A stretch of DNA of 48,429 nt from Pseudomonas syringae (GTDB lineage: Bacteria > Pseudomonadota > Gammaproteobacteria > Pseudomonadales > Pseudomonadaceae): the NCBI RefSeq assembly GCF_021606685.1, contig NZ_WKCB01000042.1:1-48429 (forward strand). The letters run 5' to 3'. Made by a program: the position numbers and the translations under genes. The notes beneath the pieces are model-generated. The model ran no database searches and was not told the DNA's origin. It was given only the letters and a program-made list of their open reading frames with translations. This document shows, piece after piece, positions 29,779 to 38,867 of this stretch (position 1 is the stretch's first letter; every line of letters begins with the position of its first letter).

Positions 29779-30693
29779 ATGAACCTGCCGCCCCGCCCCA
29801 CGCCCGAGCCCTTCAGCGAACTCACTGCCGACAACCACACCATCGGCGGCTTTACCTGGCGCCACTTGCGCACCGACCTCGAACGCCCGGTGGTGATCAT
29901 CAACGCCGCCACCTCCGTACGCTGCCGCCACTATTCGCGTTTCGCCGACTACCTGTTCGCCAATGGCCTCGACGTGATCACCTACGACTATCGCGGCATC
30001 GGCGAGTCCCGTAGTGGTTCGTTGCGGGGCTTCAAGGCGTCGTGGTCGGATTGGGGCTCGCTGGATTTCGAGGCGATGCTGCTGCGCGCGCAGCGCGAGT
30101 TTCCTGGCCAGCCGATAGACGTGGTCGGCCACAGCTTCGGCGGCTGCGCAGCGGGGCTGGGCACATCCGGCGCGCTGATCCGACGGATCGTGACGGTGGG
30201 CGCGCAATTCGCCTATTGGCGCGACTACGAGGCCAGCCGGCGCTGGCGGATGTTTGCCAAGTGGCACGTGGTGATGCCGCTGGTCACGGCACTGTACGGA
30301 TATTTCCCCGGCAAGCGTCTGGGCTGGCTGGAGGACACGCCGGCAGGCGTTGTGCGGGACTGGAGCACACCGACGTCCAGATACGAAACGCGACCAAGCG
30401 GGCGCGCCCTGGCTGGCTTGCCCTTCAGCCGCGTCAAGGCGCAGATGCTGGCGATCAGCATCACTGATGATCCATTCGGCACTGTGGCCGCGACTGAACG
30501 GCTGCTGGGTTACTTCGACGGCTGCGAACGCACTCATCTAAGGATCGCCCCTGAGGAAATCGGCGAAAAACAGGTCGGTCATTTCGCATTTTTTCGTAGC
30601 GAATACCAGGATCGGTTGTGGCCGATTGCACTGGCGTGGCTGCAAAACGGCGAGCTGGAGCCCAGCGTCCCGGGTCAACAGTTGGCGAGCTAA
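29779..30693 (+). CDS. Alpha/beta hydrolase (S33-like)
   Basis: 304 residues, cytoplasmic. Nucleophile elbow VGHSFGG (Ser about 118). Oxyanion region VIINAATSVRCRHYSRFADYL, then DVITYDYRGIGESR. The probable acid is in ITDDPFG (about 235) and the His in KQVGHFAFF (about 275). Members of this group are esterases or lipase-like enzymes of unknown substrate. The start at 29779 is the first good ATG. Divergent from the ACR3-type gene, with 150-170 bp between the starts. Confidence 0.82.
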   Translation: MNLPPRPTPEPFSELTADNHTIGGFTWRHLRTDLERPVVIINAATSVRCRHYSRFADYLFANGLDVITYDYRGIGESRSGSLRGFKASWSDWGSLDFEAMLLRAQREFPGQPIDVVGHSFGGCAAGLGTSGALIRRIVTVGAQFAYWRDYEASRRWRMFAKWHVVMPLVTALYGYFPGKRLGWLEDTPAGVVRDWSTPTSRYETRPSGRALAGLPFSRVKAQMLAISITDDPFGTVAATERLLGYFDGCERTHLRIAPEEIGEKQVGHFAFFRSEYQDRLWPIALAWLQNGELEPSVPGQQLAS

Positions 30694-30842
30694 ATTACCT
30701 CACTGAACCTTCATCAATTCCTACAAGATCGCCCTTACTCATCGGAATGCCAGTGAGGGAAATAACTGAGACTCTTCTTCGCCCAACCTTGAGTCCGCTA
30801 GCGCGAAGAACCTTATGAAGACAACTCCAGCGCCTTCCATGG

Positions 30843-31928
30843 GTGACCCACAACTCACCCCCCTTGCTCGCAAGCATCGTCGAGCTCATTCGCACGGCGC
30901 GCCGACAAGCGTTGCGCAGCGTAGATACATTACAAGTGCTGACCTGCTGGCAAATCGGGCGCCATATCGTCCAATTTGAACAACAGGGAAATGCACGCGC
31001 CATGTATGGCAAAAAACTTTTACCTACTTTGGCAAAAGAGTTAACGAGACATTACGGAAAGGGGTTCGACACAACCAACCTGCGACATATGCGCGGCTTC
31101 TTTCTGGCGTTTCCAAAATACGACGCAGTGCGTCGCGAATTGAGCTGGACCCACTATCGCACGCTTCTACGCGTAGAAAATTCCGAAGCCCGCCAGTGGT
31201 ATATGCATGAATCCGCGTCCCAAAACTGGACCACGCGTGCATTGGAGCGCCAAATTGGCACGCTCTACTATGAGCGATTGTTAACCAGCCAAGATCGCAT
31301 TGCAGTCAAGACGGAGGCAAATGCCAAGCTCGCAAGCCTGAAGCAAAGCCCCAGGGAGTTCGTTCGCGACCCAGTACTTCTTGAGTTTCTCGGTTTACCC
31401 AATGCGGGCGCAATTCTGGAAAGCGATATAGAAAAAGCACTGATTGAACAATTGCAAAATTTACTGCTGGAGCTGGGCAAAGGGTTCGCTTTCGTCGCCC
31501 GCCAGCAACGAATCAGTACCGATAGCAAGGATTACTACCTTGACCTTGTTTTCTACAACTACCTGCTCAAGTGCTTTGTAATTTTCGACATAAAACGGGG
31601 AGAACTCACGCACCAAGACATTGGCCAAATGGATATGTACGTGCGCATGTACGACGCCCTCAAATGCGGTCCAGAGGACGGCCCGACGGTAGGCATCATT
31701 TTGTGCTCTCAAAAAGATGCCTCGGTAGTGCGTTATTCAGTACTGGAGGGCAACGAACAGCTGTTCGCCAGCAAGTACAAACTGGTGCTACCCAGCGAAG
31801 AAGAACTGCGTGCCGAACTGGAATTACTGACGGAACGCGCCCTTGGCGAGGACCTGCTGCAGAACCCCTTGGGATTTCCCCCAACCTGCGCTTCAATACC
31901 CTACCCAGATCCTGACCCAAGGACGTGA
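30843..31928 (+). CDS. DUF1016 / YhcG-like PDDEXK nuclease
   Basis: 361 residues from a GTG start. The N-terminal DUF1016 helical domain (LTCWQIGRHIVQFEQQGNARAMYGKKLLPTLAKEL, then the FFLAFPKYD and LSWTHYRTLLRVE segments) is followed by a PD-(D/E)XK nuclease core: FVARQQRISTDSKDYYLDLVFYNYLLKCFVIFDIKRGELTHQDIGQMDMY, with the active-site acid in YYLDLVF and the DxK in FDIKRG. Related YhcG proteins are found with restriction systems and in mobile DNA. Less GC-rich than the flanking genes, without an RM partner, and followed after 4 bp by a core-type small gene. Acquisition by transfer is likely. Confidence 0.85.
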   Translation: MTHNSPPLLASIVELIRTARRQALRSVDTLQVLTCWQIGRHIVQFEQQGNARAMYGKKLLPTLAKELTRHYGKGFDTTNLRHMRGFFLAFPKYDAVRRELSWTHYRTLLRVENSEARQWYMHESASQNWTTRALERQIGTLYYERLLTSQDRIAVKTEANAKLASLKQSPREFVRDPVLLEFLGLPNAGAILESDIEKALIEQLQNLLLELGKGFAFVARQQRISTDSKDYYLDLVFYNYLLKCFVIFDIKRGELTHQDIGQMDMYVRMYDALKCGPEDGPTVGIILCSQKDASVVRYSVLEGNEQLFASKYKLVLPSEEELRAELELLTERALGEDLLQNPLGFPPTCASIPYPDPDPRT

Positions 31929-31932
31929 GCCC

Positions 31933-32346
31933 ATGGCTTCGCCGAACAAACAGCAAAAACGTGCCCACCGGGCGAAGGCCAAGGCCAAGCAGAACCGTAC
32001 CCAGCGCGCCGTCGCCAGCAAGCCGGATGCGTTCGCCGGCGATGACAGCCGTATTGACCTTGAGTCGGTGGACCTGACCGAGCTGTTCGTGGAGATGCGC
32101 ACCGCTGGCGAAACCAGTCAGCAGGCGCTGTGCGCAGTTTTCCTGGCGCACCCGCTGTTGGCGCTGGTGCTGGAGCAGGAAGGTGAGGAAGAAGCCACCG
32201 ACTTTATCCTGGCGGCCCTGATCGAGTATCGACAGTGGGCTACCGACAGCGACGATGAAGCCGCTGCACTGGCGTGGATCGAGTCGCCGGAGTTCCAGGC
32301 AGATTACGTGGCGGCGTCTCAGGCGCTGACAGATTCGGCAGACTAA
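31933..32346 (+). CDS. Small conserved protein with a basic N-terminus
   Basis: 137 residues from the ATG at 31933, which follows AAGGA. The first 25 residues are strongly basic (NKQQKRAHRAKAKAKQNRTQ). The rest is acidic and helical (LTELFVEMRTAGETSQQALCAVFLAHPLLALVLEQEGEEEATDFILAALIEYRQWA). Function unknown; the basic head could bind nucleic acid. Codon use is host-like, unlike the preceding nuclease gene. Confidence 0.65.
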   Translation: MASPNKQQKRAHRAKAKAKQNRTQRAVASKPDAFAGDDSRIDLESVDLTELFVEMRTAGETSQQALCAVFLAHPLLALVLEQEGEEEATDFILAALIEYRQWATDSDDEAAALAWIESPEFQADYVAASQALTDSAD

Positions 32347-32358
32347 CGCAGAACCCAA

Positions 32359-32447
32359 TGTGGGAGGGGGCTTGCTCCCGAAGGCGGCGTATCAGTCAAG
32401 GAGATGCCGACTGACACACCGCTATCGGGAGCAAGCCCCCTCCCACA
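32359..32447. repeat. REPIN, second copy
   Basis: TGTGGGAGGGGGCTTGCTCC at the left and GCAAGCCCCCTCCCACA at the right in inverted orientation, about 35-40 bp apart, as at 4636. Placed between the convergent ends of the 137-residue gene and the permease gene, the usual REPIN position. Confidence 0.9.
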
Positions 32448-32487
32448 CTTTGAACTGCGGCGCCATCAGGCACCGCAGTCCATCACA

Positions 32488-33879
32488 TCAGTTAAGTACC
32501 GCAGCACCCGCTCTCTGGGCCTTACGACGGCTCGACACCAACAACCCCGCCGCCACCACCAGCAAGCTCAGAACGCCAGTCGCGATGATCTCGACCCGGT
32601 GCGCTTCCTGGAACAGCATGATGGTCAATGTGCCGACGATGAACACCATCACCGCGTAGGTCAGGCCGGGGAACAGCCACATCTTGAAGACAATCTTCTC
32701 GCCCGCCGCTGTGCGTTTCTGGCGCATGCGCAGTTGCGACACCGCGATCACCAGGTAAACCAGCAACGCGATGGCACCGGAGCTGGCCAGCAGGAACTCG
32801 AACACCGCCGCCGGTGCCACGTAGTTGGCGAATACCGCCAGGAACGCCGCGCCCGTCGACAGCAACACGGCCCAGTAAGGCGTGCCGCTCTTGTTGGTGC
32901 GCTTGGCCACGGCCGGTGCATCACCGCGACGACCGAGCGAGAACAGCATGCGCGAAGCGGTGTACAGCGCCGAGTTCAAGCAACTGGTCACGGCCACCAA
33001 GACCACCAGGTCAACGATCAGCTTGGCGTTCGGGATGCCCATACGCTCGAGCACGGTCTGGTAGGAACCTACCGCCGCCAACGTCGGATCGTTCCATGGC
33101 ACCAGGGACACCACGATGAAGATCGACAACAGGTAGAACAAGCCAATCCGCCAGATCACCGAGTTGGTGGCCTTGGTGATTTGCTGGCCCGGGTTCTTCG
33201 ATTCCGCCGCCGCGATGGTGACGATCTCGGTGCCCATGAAGGAGAACATGGTGGTCAGGATCGCTGCCAACACCGCGCCCATGCCGTTGGGCATGAAGCC
33301 TTGGGTGTCGAACAGGTGCGAAACGCCGCTGACCTGGCTGGTCGGCAGGAAGCCGAAAATCGCCGCCAGACCGAGGATCACGAAGCCCACAATCGCCACG
33401 ACTTTGATCAGCGCAAACCAGAACTCGAACTCACCGTAGTTCTTCACGCTGAACAGGTTGGTCGCGGTCAACAGCAGGGTGATGATCAGGGTAAAGGCCC
33501 AGATGGCCACATCCGGGAACCAGGCATGCAGGATGGTCGCAGCGGCGTTGGCTTCCAACGGAATCACCAGCACCCAGAACCACCAGTACAGCCAGCCGAT
33601 GGTGAAGCCGGCCCAGTGGCCGATCGCGCGGTCAGCGTAAGTAGAGAACGAACCGGTGTCCGGCGACGCCACGGCCATTTCGGCCAGCATGCGCATCACC
33701 AATACCACCAGCGTACCCGCAGCGGCATAGGCCAGCAGTACGGCAGGGCCGGCGGCAGCAATCGCGTGGCCGGAGCCAACAAACAAACCGGCACCGATGA
33801 CGCCGGCAATCGACAGCATGGTGACGTGACGCGGTTTGAGCCCCTGTTCGAGGTCATTGGAGCTTTGCGTACTACTCAT
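32488..33879 (-). CDS. gabP: Amino acid permease, GABA permease type
   Basis: 463 residues from the ATG at 33879 (AAAGG upstream); longer frames add 55 residues without membrane or family character. APC superfamily with 12 membrane segments. The start LKPRHVTMLSIAGVIGAGLFVGSGHAI has the GxGxG-type unwound helix 1, and YWWFWVLVIPLEANAAATIL and FSFMGTEIVTIAAAESKNP (helix 6 region) are characteristic of the GabP/AnsP group. A proton-coupled importer of GABA or a related amino acid; GabP is the best guess. No gabT or gabD gene is near. Confidence 0.8.
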   Translation of the reverse strand: MSSTQSSNDLEQGLKPRHVTMLSIAGVIGAGLFVGSGHAIAAAGPAVLLAYAAAGTLVVLVMRMLAEMAVASPDTGSFSTYADRAIGHWAGFTIGWLYWWFWVLVIPLEANAAATILHAWFPDVAIWAFTLIITLLLTATNLFSVKNYGEFEFWFALIKVVAIVGFVILGLAAIFGFLPTSQVSGVSHLFDTQGFMPNGMGAVLAAILTTMFSFMGTEIVTIAAAESKNPGQQITKATNSVIWRIGLFYLLSIFIVVSLVPWNDPTLAAVGSYQTVLERMGIPNAKLIVDLVVLVAVTSCLNSALYTASRMLFSLGRRGDAPAVAKRTNKSGTPYWAVLLSTGAAFLAVFANYVAPAAVFEFLLASSGAIALLVYLVIAVSQLRMRQKRTAAGEKIVFKMWLFPGLTYAVMVFIVGTLTIMLFQEAHRVEIIATGVLSLLVVAAGLLVSSRRKAQRAGAAVLN

Positions 33880-34434
33880 TGACACACCTTTACGAGGAAT
33901 TGCGAAAACGGTCCGCCCGGCCCGGGATCTCTCTCGTGAAAAGAAACCAACAGGGCGTTCTTTATTTTTTACGCAAGATTTGCGCCAAAATGTTACAGAG
34001 CCGCGATTGACGCGGGCTGCAGCAGCGTCGAGCGACAATCGCAAGTCATTGAGAACAATGGCATTCCGCTATAGCGTTACCGTGCGACTCACTTTCAAGA
34101 CGGATAAACGCACCATAAACACACACAAAAAGCACGTGACGCTCCATAAGAGGGCTGATATGGACCGTTTGCCCGGTTAACCCTTCCAACCCCCGGCCAA
34201 AGCTGGCACCATCGCGCCCTTTTTTACGCGAAGCCTGCGGTTTTCCGGGTTCAAACGGTTGTTCGGTTGTTGATGGCGCGACACGCTGCTGTGCCGATGC
34301 GACACCCTGCCGCACACCGCCCGTTTACCGCTGGCCGCGCTGTTGGCTGCCATCAAGACGCTATGCTAGCTTGGCGCCTCGCCAGGAAGGCGGCCCAACA
34401 GCGTCGAACGCAATGAACACAATGAGGACCGCAC
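33880..34434. other. Long intergenic region between divergent permease and ABC operon
   Basis: 555 bp without a supported gene. It must contain promoters in both directions. I see no near-consensus sigma-70 site, no clear inverted repeat and no RNA gene. The length suggests control by activators or sigma-54, which I could not confirm by a GG-N10-GC match. Confidence 0.4.
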
Positions 34435-35208
34435 ATGGCCGAGGCCACGCCCGCGCTTGAAATCCGCAACTTGCATAAACGCTATGGTGAGCTGGAGGTA
34501 CTCAAAGGTATCTCGCTAACCGCCCGTGACGGCGACGTGATCTCGATCCTGGGTTCCTCCGGTTCCGGCAAGTCCACGTTCCTGCGTTGCATCAACCTGC
34601 TGGAGAACCCGCACCAGGGCCAGATCCTGGTGGCTGGCGAAGAACTCAAGCTCAAGGCCGCGAAAAACGGCGAGCTGATGGCCGCCGACGGCAAGCAGAT
34701 CAACCGCCTGCGCAGCGAAATCGGTTTTGTGTTTCAAAACTTTAACCTGTGGCCGCACATGAGCATCCTCGACAACATCATCGAGGCGCCGCGTCGTGTG
34801 CTCGGCCAAAGCAAGGCTGAAGCCATCGAAGTGGCCGAAGCCTTGCTGGCCAAGGTCGGCATCAGCGACAAACGCCACGCCTACCCTGCGCAATTGTCCG
34901 GCGGCCAGCAACAACGGGCGGCCATCGCGCGCACCCTGGCGATGCAGCCCAAGGTCATCCTGTTCGACGAGCCCACTTCGGCCCTTGACCCGGAAATGGT
35001 TCAGGAAGTACTTAATGTGATCCGCGCGCTGGCCGAAGAAGGCCGCACCATGCTGCTGGTCACCCATGAAATGGGCTTTGCCCGCCAGGTGTCCAGTGAA
35101 GTGGTGTTCTTGCACCAGGGCCTGGTCGAAGAGCAAGGATCGCCACAGCAGGTGTTTGAAAACCCGCTTTCGGCGCGCTGCAAACAATTCATGTCCAGCA
35201 ACCGCTAA
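34435..35208 (+). CDS. ABC transporter ATPase, basic amino acid (HisP-like)
   Basis: 257 residues, cytoplasmic. Walker A GSSGSGKST (about 40-48), Q-loop FVFQNFNLWPHM, signature LSGGQQQR (about 155), Walker B VILFDEPTSALDPEMV, and H-loop VTHEM. The insertion LKAAKNGELMAADGKQINRLR between Walker A and the Q-loop is typical of HisP/ArtP-type subunits. First gene of a four-gene import operon with the binding protein 13 bp downstream and the two permeases after it. Confidence 0.95.
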   Translation: MAEATPALEIRNLHKRYGELEVLKGISLTARDGDVISILGSSGSGKSTFLRCINLLENPHQGQILVAGEELKLKAAKNGELMAADGKQINRLRSEIGFVFQNFNLWPHMSILDNIIEAPRRVLGQSKAEAIEVAEALLAKVGISDKRHAYPAQLSGGQQQRAAIARTLAMQPKVILFDEPTSALDPEMVQEVLNVIRALAEEGRTMLLVTHEMGFARQVSSEVVFLHQGLVEEQGSPQQVFENPLSARCKQFMSSNR

Positions 35209-35221
35209 CGGAGCAACATGC

Positions 35222-35974
35222 ATGCAGAACTATAAAAAATTCCTTCTGGCTGCGGCCGTCTCGATGGCGTTCAGCGCCACGGCCATGGCAGAAACCTTGA
35301 AAATGGGGATCGAAGCGGCCTACCCGCCCTTCAACAATAAAGACGCCAGCGGCAACGTCGTCGGCTTCGACAAAGACATCGGCGACGCGCTGTGCGCCAA
35401 GATGAAAGTCGAGAAGTGCGAAGTGTATGTGTCCGACTGGGACGGCATCATTCCCGCCCTGAACGCCAAGAAGTTCGACTTCCTGGTGTCCTCGCTGTCG
35501 ATCACTGATGAGCGCAAGCAGGCCGTCGACTTCACCGACCCGTACTACTCCAACAAGCTGCAATTCATCGCGCCAAAAGCCACGGCCGACTTCAAGACCG
35601 ATGCCGCTTACCTCAAGGGCAAAGTGATCGGTGCACAACGCGCGACGCTGGCCGGCACCTACCTGGAAGACAAGCTGCCGGAAACCGACGCCAAGCTCTA
35701 CGACACCCAGGAAAACGCCTACCTTGATCTGACCTCTGGCCGACTCGACGGCATCCTCGCCGACAAGTACGTGCAGTACGAGTGGCTCAAGAGCAAAGAC
35801 GGCTCCGCCTACGAGTTCAAGGACGACCCGGTTGTAGAAAGCGACAAGATCGGTATCGCCGTACGCAAGGGTGACCCACTGCGCGAGCGCCTGAACAAAG
35901 CCCTGGCAGAGATCAAGGCAGACGGCACCTACAAGAAGATCAACGACAAGTACTTCCCGTTCAGCATCGAATGA
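35222..35974 (+). CDS. Lysine/arginine/ornithine-type periplasmic binding protein
   Basis: 250 residues. Signal peptide MQNYKKFLLAAAVSMAFSAT then AMA|E. The mature part is close to LAO/HisJ proteins: LKMGIEAAYPPFNNKDASG, a Cys pair in ALCAKMKVEKCEVY (the conserved disulphide), SSLSITDERKQAVDFTDPYY, and GAQRATLAGTYLEDKLP. Likely ligand: a basic amino acid such as Lys, Arg, Orn or His. The start at 35222 is the one with the signal peptide. A stable hairpin follows its stop. Confidence 0.92.
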   Translation: MQNYKKFLLAAAVSMAFSATAMAETLKMGIEAAYPPFNNKDASGNVVGFDKDIGDALCAKMKVEKCEVYVSDWDGIIPALNAKKFDFLVSSLSITDERKQAVDFTDPYYSNKLQFIAPKATADFKTDAAYLKGKVIGAQRATLAGTYLEDKLPETDAKLYDTQENAYLDLTSGRLDGILADKYVQYEWLKSKDGSAYEFKDDPVVESDKIGIAVRKGDPLRERLNKALAEIKADGTYKKINDKYFPFSIE

Positions 35975-35988
35975 CCTGAACGGCCTGA

Positions 35989-36014
35989 CCGGCGCGCTCA
36001 ACTGAGCGCGCCGG
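35989..36014 (+). terminator. Intra-operon hairpin after the binding-protein gene
   Basis: CCGGCGCGCTC - AACT - GAGCGCGCCGG, an 11-bp perfect GC-rich stem followed by CTTTGTG. It lacks a long T run, so probably a partial terminator or 3'-end stabiliser that lets the binding protein be made in excess over the permeases. Confidence 0.65.
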
Positions 36015-36048
36015 CTTTGTGCACTGCCTGCCGCGATATGAAAACACC

Positions 36049-36744
36049 ATGAATTTTGATCTCTACGGATTCGGCCCGGCGCTTGCCGCCGGTGCGCTGA
36101 TGACCGTCAAACTGGCGCTCACGGCCCTGTGCCTGGGGCTGGTGCTCGGCCTTGCCGGCGCCTTGGCCAAGACCTCACCGTACAAGCCATTGCAATGGCT
36201 TGGCGGTGCTTACTCGACCATCGTTCGCGGTATTCCCGAGCTGCTGTGGGTCCTGTTGATTTATTTCGGCACGGTCAACCTGATGCGTGCCCTTGGCGAA
36301 CTCTTTAGTATCCCCGACCTTTCTCTCAGCGCTTTTGCCGCCGGGGTCATCGCCCTTGGCCTGTGCTTTGGCGCCTATGCCACCGAAGTGTTCCGTGGCG
36401 CGATCCTCGCCATTCCCAAGGGCCATCGAGAAGCCGGTGTGGCGTTGGGCCTGTCGAAGTTTCGCATCTTCACCCGCCTGATCATGCCGCAGATGTGGCG
36501 TATCGCCCTGCCGGGACTGGGTAACCTGTTCATGATCTTGATGAAGGATACGGCGCTGGTGTCGGTCATCGGCCTGGAAGAGATCATGCGCCACGCGCAG
36601 ATCGGCGTAACGGTCACCAAGCAGCCGTTCACCTTCTTTATGGTCGCGGCCTTCATGTACCTGGGCCTCACCGTGCTGGCGATGACCGGCATGCACTTCC
36701 TGGAAAAACGCGCCGCCCGCGGCTTTGCAAGGAGCACCCAATGA
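36049..36744 (+). CDS. ABC transporter permease, HisQ-like
   Basis: 231 residues, about five membrane segments, with the start at ATG 36049 (MNFDLYGFGPALAAGALMTV). The EAA loop is REAGVALGLSKFRIFTRLIMPQMWRIALPG, which contacts the ATPase. The inner-membrane half of the basic amino acid importer; it pairs with the next permease, to which it is ATGA-coupled. Confidence 0.92.
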   Translation: MNFDLYGFGPALAAGALMTVKLALTALCLGLVLGLAGALAKTSPYKPLQWLGGAYSTIVRGIPELLWVLLIYFGTVNLMRALGELFSIPDLSLSAFAAGVIALGLCFGAYATEVFRGAILAIPKGHREAGVALGLSKFRIFTRLIMPQMWRIALPGLGNLFMILMKDTALVSVIGLEEIMRHAQIGVTVTKQPFTFFMVAAFMYLGLTVLAMTGMHFLEKRAARGFARSTQ

Positions 36745-37472
36745 GCGGTGACTACAGCTGGCTGTCGCATTTCGACCTGGGCCTGAACTGGGCCGTGATC
36801 ATCAAATGGCTGCCCAAACTCGCCCAGGGCGCGACCCTGACCCTGGAGTTGGTAGCCATCGCGGTGATCGCCGGCCTGCTGCTGGCGATTCCGCTGGGCA
36901 TCGCCCGTTCCTCGCGTCGCTGGTACGTCAGCGCCCTGCCCTACGCCTATATCTTCTTTTTCCGTGGCACGCCGCTGCTGGTGCAGCTGTTCCTGGTCTA
37001 CTACGGCCTGGCGCAGTTCGACGCCGTGCGTAACAGCGTCATGTGGCCATACCTGCGCGATCCGTTCTGGTGCGCCAGCGCCACCATGACCTTGCACACT
37101 GCAGCCTATATCGCCGAGATCCTGCGCGGCGCGATCCAGGCCATCCCGCCGGGCGAAATCGAAGCGGCGCGCGCCCTGGGCATGTCCAAGCCAAAAACGC
37201 TGTTCTACATCATCCTGCCGCGCGCCTCGCGCATCGGCCTGCCGGCCTACAGCAACGAAGTGATCCTGATGCTCAAGGCCAGCGCCCTGGCCAGTACCGT
37301 GACTTTGCTGGAACTGACCGGCATGGCGCGAACCATCATCGCGCGCACCTACCTGCCGGTGGAGATCTTCTTCGCCGCCGGCCTGTTCTACCTGTTGATG
37401 GCCTACATCCTGGTACGCGGCTTCAAACTGCTGGAACGCTGGCTGCGCGTCGATGCCTGCCAGGGACGTTGA
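36741..37472 (+). CDS. ABC transporter permease, HisM-like
   Basis: 243 residues, about five membrane segments. The EAA loop is IEAARALGMSKPKTLFYIILPRASRIGLPAYSNE. FFFRGTPLLVQLFLVYYG is characteristic of HisM-type subunits. The start overlaps the HisQ-like stop (ATGA). The 3' end overlaps the methyltransferase start by 20 bp. Confidence 0.92.
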   Translation: MSGDYSWLSHFDLGLNWAVIIKWLPKLAQGATLTLELVAIAVIAGLLLAIPLGIARSSRRWYVSALPYAYIFFFRGTPLLVQLFLVYYGLAQFDAVRNSVMWPYLRDPFWCASATMTLHTAAYIAEILRGAIQAIPPGEIEAARALGMSKPKTLFYIILPRASRIGLPAYSNEVILMLKASALASTVTLLELTGMARTIIARTYLPVEIFFAAGLFYLLMAYILVRGFKLLERWLRVDACQGR

Positions 37473-38640
37473 AGCACGCTTTGAGGCGCTGGATGCGTTT
37501 CTGATCGAGCACCAAGGGCTGTGGCGACCACGGCCCTTTACCCATCGGCAGTTGCCCTGGGAAACCGACCATCCTGAACTCGCCCATTGGCTGCGCCAAC
37601 GTACGTTGGCCGAGGCCGAAGCCAGTCACAACACGCCCCATGAACTACACGCACCTGCGCCTTTTCCACAGTTGGCCGAGCAGGCCCTGCGTCTCAGCGC
37701 TGTGGATAAGTTACCCACGCACCCGCTGGCACCCGCGCGCCATCGCCTGAACGTCGACGTGCCCGGGCGCAAATGGCAACAGATCGAAGCCTTCGGCGCC
37801 GCGCTGCAGTTTGCCCAACCGCCCGCACACTGGCTGGACTGGTGCGCCGGCAAGGGCCACCTCGGCCGTCGCCTGCTGCAAACCGGGCAACAGCTGACCT
37901 GCCTGGAATACGACCCGGCGCTGGTCGCTGCGGGCCAAGCCCTTAGCGAGCATCACCAACTGCCCGCCACCCATCGCCTGCAAGACGTGATGGCGGCTGT
38001 AACGATCAGCCCCGAGCATACGCCCGTCGCCCTGCATGCCTGCGGCGATCTGCACGTGCGCCTGTTGCACCTGGCCAGCGCCGCCGGCTGCAAACAGCTG
38101 GCGCTGGCGCCCTGCTGCTACAACCGGATCAACGCCGACACCTACCAGGCGCTGTCCACGGCGGGTAAAGCTTCACGCTTGCAGTTATCCATCGATGACC
38201 TCGGCCTGCCCCTCAGCGAAACCGTCACCGCTGGCAACCGCGTGCGCCTGCAACGCGACACCTCCATGGCCCGGCGCCTGGGCTTCGATCAGCTGCAACG
38301 GCAACTGCGCGGCTGCGACCAGTATCTGCCCACGCCGTCCCTGCCTGCCGGTTGGCTGGAAAAGCCCTTCACCGACTACTGCCAGGAGCTGGCCATCCGC
38401 AAGGGGTTATCCACAGGTGAACAGGATTGGGCGGCGCTGGAGGCGTTTGGATGGCAGCGGTTGGCCGAGGTCAGAAACCTGGAATTGCTGCGTGGTCTGT
38501 TTCGGCGCCCGTTGGAATTATGGCTGGTGCTGGATCGGGCATTGTTTCTTGCCGAGAACGGCTACAGGGTCGCGGTGGGCAGCTTCTGTGAACCTGCATT
38601 GACGCCGCGCAACTTGATGGTGCTTGCCGAGCGCGATTAA
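37453..38640 (+). CDS. SAM-dependent methyltransferase, unknown target
   Basis: 395 residues. A Rossmann-type MTase core in the middle: HWLDWCAGKGHLGRRLL (SAM-binding motif I, about residues 130-147), then LTCLEYDPALVAAGQ (motif II with the acid), VALHACGDLHVRLL and LALAPCCYN (motif IV-like). This resembles the methyltransferase family that includes TRMT13/GSTCD-like proteins, suggesting an RNA target, but that is inference. It starts inside the 3' end of the HisM-like gene, so it is co-transcribed with the ABC operon although functionally unrelated as far as can be seen. It contains two perfect DnaA-box 9-mers. Confidence 0.8.
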   Translation: MPARDVEARFEALDAFLIEHQGLWRPRPFTHRQLPWETDHPELAHWLRQRTLAEAEASHNTPHELHAPAPFPQLAEQALRLSAVDKLPTHPLAPARHRLNVDVPGRKWQQIEAFGAALQFAQPPAHWLDWCAGKGHLGRRLLQTGQQLTCLEYDPALVAAGQALSEHHQLPATHRLQDVMAAVTISPEHTPVALHACGDLHVRLLHLASAAGCKQLALAPCCYNRINADTYQALSTAGKASRLQLSIDDLGLPLSETVTAGNRVRLQRDTSMARRLGFDQLQRQLRGCDQYLPTPSLPAGWLEKPFTDYCQELAIRKGLSTGEQDWAALEAFGWQRLAEVRNLELLRGLFRRPLELWLVLDRALFLAENGYRVAVGSFCEPALTPRNLMVLAERD

Positions 38641-38867
38641 AGGGCAAAATTGTCGCACCACAGCCTGTGGATAACTCTGTTGATGGATTTTTAACAAGAC
38701 CTGTAGAAATCTGCCTTACAGCACGAAAGCCGACCTGATCATTTTTTGTTCAAAAAATAAAACACAGGCAAAACAGCCAGTTGCGCCGTAATGAGAACGC
38801 CTTCATAAAAGGGCTAACCGTCAGCAGTAGCAACCAACCAATTGTGCATAAGCGTTGCGCGTCAAGC

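Noticed and set aside
37701..38674. Chromosomal origin of replication
   Set aside because: Three DnaA boxes lie mostly within a coding gene and there is no AT-rich unwinding region or dnaA/rpmH context.
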